Positions 1-5,048 of a stretch of DNA of 7,088 bases are shown here, one piece after another. The stretch's first letter is position 1. Every line of letters starts with the position of its first letter. The translations under genes and the position numbers were made by a program. The DNA is from Rhizobacter sp. (GTDB lineage Bacteria; Pseudomonadota; Gammaproteobacteria; Burkholderiales; Burkholderiaceae_C): contig JANYBE010000426.1 of assembly GCA_025360945.1 (NCBI GenBank), forward strand, positions 1 through 7,088, given 5' to 3'. Below the pieces are notes generated by a model, which saw nothing but the letters and a program-made list of their open reading frames with translations, was not told the DNA's origin and did not search any database.

Positions 1-43
1 GCGACGAAATCAGCAGCGGCTGCTGCATCATCAAACCGTTCAT
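1..43 (-). CDS. N-terminal start of a probable acyl-CoA ligase (partial)
   Basis: Only the first 14 codons lie in the window, running leftward from an ATG at 43-41. They read M-N-G-L-M-M-Q-Q-P-L-L-I-S-S. This resembles the opening of AMP-binding acyl-CoA ligases of the DmdB/long-chain fatty-acid-CoA ligase type, whose N-termini commonly carry a 'PLLISS' stretch. A good Shine-Dalgarno sequence (GGAGA, plus-strand 48-52) sits five bases upstream of the ATG, which supports a real start. By family knowledge such enzymes activate fatty or related carboxylic acids to CoA thioesters using ATP in the cytoplasm. The gene is divergent from the MoaD-like gene, with a very short space between them. The start is fairly secure; the function is a recall-based guess from 14 residues. 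Confidence 0.6.
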   Translation of the reverse strand, partial: MNGLMMQQPLLISS

Positions 44-47
44 GTTT

Positions 48-52
48 TCTCC
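48..52 (-). promoter_or_regulatory. Ribosome binding site of the divergent acyl-CoA ligase
   Basis: On the minus strand the sequence reads GGAGA, then about four to five bases to the ATG at 43. It fixes the start of the leftward gene. It lies right beside the GTG codons at 53 and 59 that are the only canonical initiators available to the rightward MoaD-like frame. Confidence 0.55.
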
Positions 53-382
53 GTGAATGTGGGCGATGCCTTCGCAATTGATTGTGACCCAGCCACACGG
101 CGTCATGGCCTCCTGGCACGCATCGTTTTCATTCAGCAGCTGCGCCGTTTCACCGCGACGCCTGAGGTCGACTCGCAGGTGCTCATGCTGCGGGCCGCGC
201 TCGACGCCGCGTTCGCGCTGAACTCGCGCCTGCGCGGCTACGTGCTGGACGAGCAGGGCCGCGTGCGCCCCAACGTACTCGCGTTCATCGACGGGCGGCG
301 CTGCCGTGACCGCGTCAAGCTCGACGACGTGCTTGCGCCCGACAGCGAAGTGCATGTGCTGCAGGCCCTGTCGGGCGGTTGA
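53..382 (+). CDS. MoaD/ThiS-like ubiquitin-fold protein ending in Gly-Gly
   Basis: The frame gives 109 residues from a GTG at 53. From residue 22 onward it looks like a small sulfur-carrier/ubiquitin-like protein. It opens with a beta strand (A-R-I-V-F), continues through a helix rich in Ala and Leu and a V-R-P-N-V-L-A-F-I-D-G segment, and ends in A-L-S-G-G. The C-terminal Gly-Gly is the hallmark of MoaD/ThiS proteins, where the last glycine is adenylated and thiolated. No E1-like (ThiF/MoeB) partner is visible here. In relatives this type of gene often precedes a BNR-repeat 'exo-alpha-sialidase' gene, and a remnant of one follows immediately. The start is doubtful. Relatives begin at about position 113 with Met-Ala-Arg, but here that codon is CTG with no clear ribosome binding site. 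The GTG at 53 leaves only nine bases to the divergent start codon. The fold assignment is good; whether the gene is expressed is uncertain. Confidence 0.7.
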   Translation: MNVGDAFAIDCDPATRRHGLLARIVFIQQLRRFTATPEVDSQVLMLRAALDAAFALNSRLRGYVLDEQGRVRPNVLAFIDGRRCRDRVKLDDVLAPDSEVHVLQALSGG

Positions 383-383
383 A

Positions 384-389
384 AAGGAG
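384..389 (+). promoter_or_regulatory. Ribosome binding site of the BNR-repeat remnant
   Basis: AAGGAG lies seven bases before the ATG at 397 and just after the stop codon of the MoaD-like gene. It selects ATG 397 rather than the TTG at 379. It shows that the following remnant kept a strong translation signal. Confidence 0.65.
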
Positions 390-396
390 CTTCGCG

Positions 397-612
397 ATGG
401 ACCAACGCGCCTCGGTCGCGACGCGTAAAGTCCTGTTCGAGATCCGCCGCCGCTGGAGTTTCTGGGCCGTCGCACGGGTGCACTTTCTCGGCGAACCCGT
501 GTCGATGGTGTTGCCGTCGCAACCGGGCTTGTGGGCGGGCGACGACGGCGGTGACCGCTGGGCGACGGCGTGGCCACGCCTCCCCCCGGACCCATGCCGT
601 GCCTTTGGGTGA
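397..612 (+). pseudogene. Internally deleted BNR/WD40-repeat 'exo-alpha-sialidase'-like gene
   Basis: The 71-codon frame has two recognisable ends. Residues 7-40 (V-A-T-R-K, L-F-E-I-R-R, then V-A-R-V-H-F-L-G-E-P-V-S-M-V-L-P) match the N-terminus of the beta-propeller proteins annotated as exo-alpha-sialidases that accompany MoaD-like genes. Residues 45-71 (L-W-A-G-D-D-G-G-D-R-W, then R-L-P-P and a C-terminal R-A-F-G) look like the last BNR blade and C-terminus of the same family, which usually ends near 'LPP-x-YAVRF'. Full-length members are several times longer, so most propeller blades are missing and the join lies near 517-531. The frame is open across the join and a strong ribosome binding site remains, so a small product could still be made, but it cannot form a propeller. 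It sits 14 bases after the MoaD-like stop. Both ends were matched from memory of the family; the loss of the middle is the inference. Confidence 0.65.
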
Positions 613-617
613 TGCAG

Positions 618-648
618 CCCCTCGACAATCGATTGATCGCCCGAGGGG
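618..648. repeat. Perfect 7-bp inverted repeat with inner palindrome
   Basis: CCCCTCG (618-624) is matched exactly by CGAGGGG (642-648) across a 17-base loop. The loop itself contains the perfect 10-bp palindrome CAATCGATTG (626-635). It begins five bases after the stop of the BNR remnant. It may act as a terminator-like structure, but there is no following T run, so this is only a possibility. Confidence 0.45.
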
Positions 649-651
649 ATG

Positions 652-673
652 CGGGCCGGCTTGAGGCGGCCCG
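652..673. terminator. GC-rich hairpin, possible terminator of the MoaD-like unit
   Basis: CGGGCCG (652-658) pairs perfectly with CGGCCCG (667-673) around an eight-base loop. It stands three bases after the preceding inverted repeat and downstream of the only rightward genes nearby. The lack of a T-tract makes intrinsic termination uncertain. Confidence 0.3.
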
Positions 674-793
674 GCGCTCGGCCGGTGTGCGAGAGTGTGG
701 TGAACATCGCACGAACTGCCCATGAACGTGGGGCCGACCCCCAAGCGAGGGATGTCCTGTCACCGACTGCGGCCGAAAATTGCAGCATGCGTC

Positions 794-813
794 GGGCCCG
801 TGATCGCGGGCTC
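794..813. repeat. Imperfect 20-bp palindrome upstream of the membrane-protein gene
   Basis: The left arm GGGCCCGTGA and right arm TCGCGGGCTC are symmetric about 803/804, with eight of ten positions pairing exactly and the other two as G-T. It lies about 51 bases before the ATG at 865, a reasonable place for an operator. In such GC-rich DNA it could also be chance. Confidence 0.3.
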
Positions 814-864
814 CGCTGATTTGCCGAGCGGGCACCGCCACCCGCTTCGTGCGCGAGGACCGTC

Positions 865-1407
865 ATGCCGCAAACCTTCAACGTCGGTGCCCGTTCCCTC
901 TTCGTCACTGCGACGGCCTGGGTGTTCATCGTCCTCGCGGCGTTGGCGAGCGTTTCGGCGCTGGTGCAAAACGCTGCGGTAGCTTCGCTGATGCCCGGCC
1001 TGCAAGTCGCTGTGGAGCGCAATTCTTTGCCGCTGTTCACCGGCCTGTTGATCGGTTACCTGCCGTGGGTCGTCGGCGCCGGCCTCGTGATGTCGCTGGC
1101 CACGCTCGCGTCGGCCATTGGCCTCTTGCTGCGCCTGGATTGGGCGCGCCGCACCTTCATCGGCCTGCTGATCGTTGCCATCGTCGCCAACCTGCTGGGC
1201 TTGTGGCTGCAACAGGAAGTCGTGCAGTCGGTGGTCAGCAATACGCTTAGCAGCGTTGCGATTCCGCAGCAGGCGATGGGTGTATTCGGCGGCTTCGTGA
1301 CCGCAGCGCGGGTGATGGCGATGCTGATGACGCTGGTCGGTTGCGCGCTGCTGGGCTGGATCATCCGCCGGCTGATGTCGGCCGGCGTGCGCCAGGAGTT
1401 CGCCTGA
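865..1407 (+). CDS. Four-helix integral membrane protein of unknown function
   Basis: The product has 180 residues and no family I can name. It has four strongly hydrophobic stretches: about residues 12-34, 60-89, 95-116 and 148-168. The loop between helices 2 and 3 carries R-L-D-W-A-R-R, and the polar segment 117-135 between helices 3 and 4 contains several Gln, Ser and Val. The C-terminus after helix 4 is short and basic (I-I-R-R-L), suggesting both ends face the cytoplasm by the positive-inside rule. The start is supported by GAGGA at 855-859, five bases before the ATG. The gene stands alone on the plus strand and converges on ychJ with only seven bases between the stop codons. It is most likely a small inner-membrane protein; no enzymatic or transport motif is visible. 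Confidence 0.8.
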   Translation: MPQTFNVGARSLFVTATAWVFIVLAALASVSALVQNAAVASLMPGLQVAVERNSLPLFTGLLIGYLPWVVGAGLVMSLATLASAIGLLLRLDWARRTFIGLLIVAIVANLLGLWLQQEVVQSVVSNTLSSVAIPQQAMGVFGGFVTAARVMAMLMTLVGCALLGWIIRRLMSAGVRQEFA

Positions 1408-1414
1408 ACTTTGC

Positions 1415-1798
1415 TCAGCGGCTGTGGCCGTTCGTGTAGAACCAGCGCCCGTCCTCGCGCACGAAGCGGCTGATCTCGTGCAGTCGCTGGGCGCGCCCGG
1501 CGAGCTTGTTTCTGGCGACGAACTCGATCATGGCGTGATCGGCGTCGACGATGGTGTGGCGCCTCACCTGCAGGCCCAGCCATTTCAGACCTGGCTCGTT
1601 CGCGTCGAGTCGCGAGGGGCGCGTGCTCGGATGCCAGGTCGCAAGCAGGTAGTCGATCAGGTCGAGTGCGAATGCGCTGTACCTTGAGCGCATGAGCGCC
1701 TCGGCCGTCGGCGCGTGCAAATACAGCGGGCCGGCGTGGTAGAGACCGCAGCAGACGTCGTGCGACAGGCCCGAGCCGCAGGGGCAGGGCACGTTCAC
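1415..1798 (-). CDS. ychJ: YchJ-family SEC-C metal-binding protein
   Basis: The product has 127 residues from a GTG at 1798-1796. The N-terminus carries the SEC-C motif: Cys5-Pro-Cys7-Gly-Ser-Gly, followed by Cys16-Cys17 and His21. In SecA and related proteins this motif binds zinc. The next segment (T-A-E-A-L-M-R-S-R-Y-S-A-F, about residues 31-43, then D-Y-L-L-A-T-W-H-P) is the signature of YchJ, whose central domain has an NTF2-like fold. E. coli YchJ also has a second, C-terminal SEC-C motif, which is absent here. The start overlaps the stop of the MarR-GNAT gene as GTGA (1798-1795), and a GGAG-type site inside that gene precedes it, so translation is probably coupled. The role of YchJ is not established; a zinc-dependent protein-handling function is only an inference from SEC-C. 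Confidence 0.9.
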   Translation of the reverse strand: MNVPCPCGSGLSHDVCCGLYHAGPLYLHAPTAEALMRSRYSAFALDLIDYLLATWHPSTRPSRLDANEPGLKWLGLQVRRHTIVDADHAMIEFVARNKLAGRAQRLHEISRFVREDGRWFYTNGHSR

Positions 1799-2748
1799 AG
1801 GGTGAGCTCCCAGATCTCGCCGACCAGGTCGTGGCCGAAGCTGCGGTGCGGCTCGCTCTTCACGAGCACATAGCCTTGCTTTGCGTAGATGCCGCGCGCA
1901 GCCAGCAGGATGGCATTGGTCCACAGCGTGATCTTGCGGTAGCCCGCACGCCGCGCGAAGCGCTGGCATTCGTCGACCAGCCGCTCGCCCAGGCCCAGGC
2001 CGCGCGCCGAAGGTTCGACCAGTAGCATGCGTAGCTGCGCCACGCCGTCGATCACGGCGTGGGTGGTTTCGTCGCGCGCCTGCACAAGAAACACGCTGCC
2101 CACGTTCGCACCATCGCGCTCGGCGATCCAGCAGGCCTCGCGCTTCGCATCAAAGTGCTCCAGAAAATCGGCGGCGATGCGTGCTACCAGTGACTCGAAG
2201 CCAGCATCCCACCCGTATTCGTCTGCGTAAAGCCCGCCGTGGCGCGCGATCACCCAGCCCATGTCACCGGGGCGGTGTGCGCGCAGCAGGACCGGCCGCG
2301 CGTGCGTCTCGGCCGGGGCGCCCAGCATCTGCTCGATGCACGCCATTGCGGCCAGCAACTGCTGCTGCTGTGCCTCGCCGAGCGTGGCGAGCAAAGCGCT
2401 CACGTCGGCTTGGGAGCGGGTGTCGATCGGCGCGAACGCGCGCTTGCCCGCGGCCGTGAGGCTCAGGTGCTGATGCCGCGCATCGGCCGCCGCGCGCGCG
2501 CTCATGACCAAGCCGCGTTCCTTCAAGCTGCGCAGCAATCGGCTCAGGTAGCCGGTGTCGAGATCGAGCTCTCGAGCGAGCTCGGTGGCGGTGAGCTGAT
2601 CGCGGTGCGCCAGCTCCCACAGCAGACGCGATTCGGTGAGCGTGAACTTGGACGCCAGCAGGCCTTCGTGCAGCACGCCGATGCGGCGTGTGTAGAAGCG
2701 ATTGAACCGGCGGATCGCTTCGACACGGCTGGAGCCGGAGGTATTCAT
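1795..2748 (-). CDS. MarR-type regulator fused to a GNAT N-acetyltransferase
   Basis: The product has 317 residues in two parts. Residues 8-145 form a MarR winged-helix domain: the recognition helix region is about 65-81 (T-G-Y-L-S-R-L-L-R-S-L-K-E-R-G-L-V), followed by the wing (A-D-A-R-H-Q-H-L-S-L-T). Residues 152-317 form a GNAT domain. Its acetyl-CoA pyrophosphate-binding loop is R249-G-L-G-L-G254, preceded by the strand L-R-M-L-L-V-E-P and followed by W-T-N-A and Y-A-K-Q-G-Y-V-L. Such fusions are known in proteobacteria; the likely role is a ligand- or acetylation-linked transcription factor, but the substrate is unknown. The ATG at 2748 is immediately preceded by an inverted repeat that could be its own operator. 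It is co-transcribed with the downstream ychJ (4-base overlap). Confidence 0.93.
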   Translation of the reverse strand: MNTSGSSRVEAIRRFNRFYTRRIGVLHEGLLASKFTLTESRLLWELAHRDQLTATELARELDLDTGYLSRLLRSLKERGLVMSARAAADARHQHLSLTAAGKRAFAPIDTRSQADVSALLATLGEAQQQQLLAAMACIEQMLGAPAETHARPVLLRAHRPGDMGWVIARHGGLYADEYGWDAGFESLVARIAADFLEHFDAKREACWIAERDGANVGSVFLVQARDETTHAVIDGVAQLRMLLVEPSARGLGLGERLVDECQRFARRAGYRKITLWTNAILLAARGIYAKQGYVLVKSEPHRSFGHDLVGEIWELTL

Positions 2749-2777
2749 TTGTCAATTCTTTCGCAACAAGTTGACAA
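2749..2777. promoter_or_regulatory. Perfect 7-bp inverted repeat, candidate MarR operator
   Basis: TTGTCAA (2749-2755) and TTGACAA (2771-2777) are exact reverse complements, with half-site centres 22 bp apart, about two helical turns. The element abuts the start codon of the MarR-GNAT gene, where a bound repressor would block its own expression. It overlaps a shorter dyad, CAAC-AA-GTTG (2764-2773), closer to the usual size of a MarR site. The right arm also contains TTGACA, a perfect -35 hexamer on the plus strand facing the imuA remnant, but no good -10 follows at 16-18 bases. Autoregulation is inferred from family habit. Confidence 0.5.
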
Positions 2778-2794
2778 AAGCAACTGATAGATTG

Positions 2795-2816
2795 CTTTCC
2801 GTTTGCATCCGGAAAG
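2795..2816. promoter_or_regulatory. Second 7-bp inverted repeat in the divergent intergenic region
   Basis: CTTTCCG (2795-2801) and CGGAAAG (2810-2816) are exact reverse complements around an eight-base spacer. Its centre is about 42 bp, near four helical turns, from the centre of the 2749-2777 repeat. Half-sites differ in sequence from the first repeat, so it could be bound by another regulator, be part of a leader hairpin, or be chance. Confidence 0.35.
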
Positions 2817-2847
2817 TCGAAGGCTTGCGCCCGCATCTTGAAAAGTA

Positions 2848-3590
2848 ATGGACCGCATGCCCGCCGCGCCTTTAGGTGGCGGCGCCGCCTCTGTCACGCC
2901 GCGGCAGGCGCTGCGCCCGAATCGCTTCATCCCGCGCTCTGGCTTGGGCACCAGTTCTGCCATCACGCCGATGCGGCCGTGCCCAGCGGCTTTGCGCAGC
3001 TCGATGCCCAGCTCCCTGGCCGCGGCTGGCCCCGCCGCGCGCTCACCGAGCTGCTTTTGCCGCACCCCGGCGTCGGCGAAATCCGCCTGCTGGCCGGCGG
3101 CCTCGTCGCCACCCAGAAGGAGAGCCGGTTCGTGATGTTCTTTGACCCGCCAACCGACTTGTCGGCGCTCGCACTGACAGCACTCGGCTTAGATGTCGAG
3201 CAGCTGCTGATCATCAATACTTGCAGCCGCGTGATCCCCGGCAGCGACAGCCTTTGGGCGCTGGAGCAGGCGCTCAAAAGCGGCCATGTCGGCGTCATGC
3301 TGGCATGGCTGCCACCGCGTCTGCGCAGTGAGCGGCTGCGCCGCCTGCAACGCGCCGCGCAGCGCCCGATGGCGGCGCCGCTGCGCCTCGTACTGCTTGC
3401 CGGTGGCGCCGGTGTGCTCGCGGTGCGCGAGCTCAAGCGCCGCGGCCCACCGCTCGAAGCGGCGGTGAAACTCGAACTGCGTCCGGTGCTGGACAAGACC
3501 GCACGCGAGCGCGCCGCGGCGATCATCGACTCTGCCGGCTTGCACGCGGCCACGTTCGTCAACCTCGCCGCGTCACGCGCTTCACCTCGT
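2848..3590 (+). pseudogene. imuA: Decayed imuA (translesion-synthesis mutasome subunit)
   Basis: ImuA is a RecA/SulA-like accessory protein that works with ImuB and DnaE2 in damage-induced mutagenesis. The sequence is recognisable as P-E-S-L-H-P-A-L-W, then G-W-P-R-R-A-L-T-E-L-L-L-P-H-P-G-V-G-E, D-S-L-W-A-L-E-Q, A-W-L-P-P-R-L-R-S-E-R-L-R-R-L-Q and L-K-R-R-G-P-P-L. The N-terminus M-D-R-M-P-A-A-P... from ATG 2848 ends in Leu-Arg-Pro at 2917-2919 in one frame. The expected Glu-Ser-Leu-His continues from 2919 in the next frame, so one base has been lost inside the 'RPESLHPALW' motif. The only start reaching the main frame without a shift is a TTG at 2838 with no family-like N-terminus. About 20-25 residues normally present between 'AAQ' and 'APLRL' are missing near 3360-3372. 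The 3' border is approximate, because the frame runs on into imuB material. Family identity is strong; non-function is inferred. Confidence 0.72.
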
Positions 3591-3638
3591 CGTGCGCCTG
3601 TGGTCGGGATCGCCCCGCATCAGCCGCTGCGGTCGCTC

Positions 3639-3944
3639 GAGACTTTCACCGCGACGCTTGCGAACGACCCGACTCAACCGGCGCTGGCGAGCATCGATGC
3701 GCACCACAGCGCCGGCGCGAACGCCTGCGTACGCGCGCTCGATGTCAAGCCCGACCACTGGCCCACGTTGCCACCCGCGTTCGACACCCGTTTGGAGCCC
3801 TTTGCCCGCGCCGACACCGGCGAGCAACTGTTGCATGGCGCGCCGTGGCGTTGCTCGCGCGGCTGGTGGCGTGGCTTTGTCGGCACAGCACCTTTGTGCG
3901 CCGCTTCACGCTCGTGATGCCGGCGGCGCGCTGGCGTAGAACTA
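3639..3944 (+). pseudogene. imuB: Shortened, frameshifted imuB fragment
   Basis: ImuB is an inactive Y-family polymerase relative that bridges ImuA, DnaE2 and the beta clamp. The fragment W-P-T-L-P-P-A-F-D-T-R-L-E (3759-3797) and A-R-A-D-T-G-E-Q-L-L-H-G-A (3804-3842) resembles the little-finger entry region of ImuB. The match then continues one frame back from 3842: L-L-A-R-L-V-A-W-L, F-V-R-R-F-T-L-V-M and R-W-R-R. A single-base loss at about 3842 explains the shift. L-E-T-F-T-A-T at 3639 may be a diverged 'LETLTA' segment from earlier in ImuB, which sets the left border with less certainty. The palm/fingers region and the C-terminus are missing, and dnaE2 does not follow. The remnant is joined in frame to the end of imuA. 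Confidence 0.6.
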
Positions 3945-3969
3945 TCGCTCGCGCAAACCGGTCGTGCCG

Positions 3970-3987
3970 CCAGCGCCGAGCTGGTTT
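3970..3987 (+). terminator. Weak hairpin between imuB remnant and VWA gene
   Basis: CCAGC (3970-3974) and GCTGG (3980-3984) form a five-base stem with a five-base loop, followed by TTT. It lies in the 60-base space between two convergent units and could help end rightward transcription. The stem is short. Confidence 0.2.
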
Positions 3988-4004
3988 CGACAAGGAAGGT
4001 TCGG

Positions 4005-5048
4005 CTAGGTCACGCGCCCGAACCACCACACGCTCAAGCTCGCTGCCAGCACGACCAGTAGCGCGCCGAGCGCGGCGAACAGCGCGCTGATCTCGGTCTC
4101 CTTCTTCTCGACGATCAGCCTGGTGGACAAGCCCTGATAGACCTTCTTCAGGTCTTCGGCCGTGCCAGCGTAGAAGTAGTCGGCTCGGGTCAGGCTGGCG
4201 ATGCCCTTGAGCGTGTCCTCGTCGAGCCGCACCCGCATCGACCAGCCCTCGAAGCCGATCGTCTCGCCCTCTTTGGTGCCCACGCCGACGGTGTAGACGC
4301 GCACGCCGCGGTCGGCCGCCATCTTCGCGGCTTCGAGCGGATCCGGGCCGGTGGTGCGCTGACCATCGGTGAGCAGGATGATCGCGGCCGACGGGTACGA
4401 GCCCGGAGGGACCGGCGTGAACTCGGGCCGGGGCTTGTCGTTGGGACCAGGCGGCATCGCACGCTGGCCGGTGATCTGCGCCAGGTCGATGCCCGCGTCC
4501 GGAAACAGCGTGGCCAGCGAGAGCACGATGCCGCTGCCGATGGCCGTGCCGCGCTGCAGCTGGAAGCGATCGATCGCGGCGACCACATCGTCGCGGCTCA
4601 GCGTCGGCGCCTGCACCACTGCAGCGGTGCCGGCGAATTGCACGACGGCGATGCGCACGCTGCGCGGCAGCTCGGCGACGAAGGCCTTCGCCGCTTCTTT
4701 TGCGGCGGTCATGCGATCGGGCAGCACGTCGGCCGCGCGCATGCTGCCGGACACGTCGATGGCCAGGACAATGGTCTCCTGCTGCGATGGCAAGGTGATC
4801 ACCGCGGCGGGTCGTGCGGCAGCCAGCAGCAGCGCGGCGATTGCGACAAACAGGAGCGCCGGTGGCAGATGGCGGCGCCACGCCACGCTCGTGCCCAGCG
4901 CCTCGCGGACGAGGGCGAGGTTGGCGTAGCGCAGCGTCGTCTTCTTGCGCCGGCGTTGCAGCCACACGTAGAGCAGGACCAGCAGCGGCAGCGCGATCAG
5001 GCCCCACAGCATCTCGGGCCAGATGAAGGTCATTGGCAGGTCCTTCAT
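4005..5048 (-). CDS. BatA-like VWA-domain membrane protein
   Basis: The product has 347 residues from ATG 5048. It has an N-terminal BatA-type membrane segment (about 14-30, with W-P-E-M-L-W just before), a second helix (about 61-80) and then a periplasmic or cytoplasmic von Willebrand A domain. The MIDAS metal site is visible: D98-V-S100-G-S102, T168 within R-G-T-A-I-G, and D228 within L-L-T-D-G-Q. A last helix (about 322-343) is followed by W-F-G-R-V-T. The layout and length fit the BatA/BatB proteins of MoxR operons, thought to act with the ATPase in envelope protein assembly or stress tolerance. Two starts are possible. ATG 5048 overlaps the DUF58 stop (ATGA) and has GGAG upstream. ATG 5033 has AAGGA upstream and gives M-T-F-I-W-P, which better matches how I recall relatives starting. 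Confidence 0.92.
   Translation of the reverse strand: MKDLPMTFIWPEMLWGLIALPLLVLLYVWLQRRRKKTTLRYANLALVREALGTSVAWRRHLPPALLFVAIAALLLAAARPAAVITLPSQQETIVLAIDVSGSMRAADVLPDRMTAAKEAAKAFVAELPRSVRIAVVQFAGTAAVVQAPTLSRDDVVAAIDRFQLQRGTAIGSGIVLSLATLFPDAGIDLAQITGQRAMPPGPNDKPRPEFTPVPPGSYPSAAIILLTDGQRTTGPDPLEAAKMAADRGVRVYTVGVGTKEGETIGFEGWSMRVRLDEDTLKGIASLTRADYFYAGTAEDLKKVYQGLSTRLIVEKKETEISALFAALGALLVVLAASLSVWWFGRVT
5041..5045 (-). promoter_or_regulatory. Alternative ribosome binding site for the VWA gene
   Basis: On the minus strand AAGGA lies seven bases before the ATG at 5033-5031. It competes with GGAG (5059-5056), seven bases before ATG 5048. The two starts differ by five residues (M-K-D-L-P), which do not affect any domain. 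Confidence 0.4.

Larger units (their letters stand above)
613..864 (+). other. Non-coding stretch of 252 bases with several dyads
   Basis: No believable coding frame is seen here; the frames that cross it on either strand have unstructured, Arg/Pro-rich products. It contains a 7-bp inverted repeat (618-648), a GC hairpin (652-673) and an imperfect 20-bp palindrome (794-813). The left dyads could end transcription of the MoaD-like unit. The right one lies about 50 bases before the membrane-protein start, where a promoter or operator would be expected. No clear -35/-10 pair was found. Confidence 0.5.

Noticed and set aside
238..1040. Long minus-strand open frames over the MoaD-like gene, the BNR remnant and the spacer
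   Set aside because: Their products are Arg/Pro/Ala-rich without domain pattern. The plus-strand frames there have clear family motifs, so these are antisense shadows in GC-rich DNA.
2749..2847. LexA (SOS) box upstream of imuA
   Set aside because: No CTGT-N8-ACAG pattern or close variant was found in the intergenic region.
3942..4008. Short plus-strand frame after the imuB remnant, with K-P-V-V-P-P-A-P-S-W-F
   Set aside because: It has a protein-like look but is about 20 codons long, has no start, and I could not tie it to ImuB, DnaE2 or any family.
3745..5007. A 420-codon minus-strand frame overlapping the VWA gene in another frame
   Set aside because: Arg/Ala-rich product; the VWA motifs lie in the overlapping frame.
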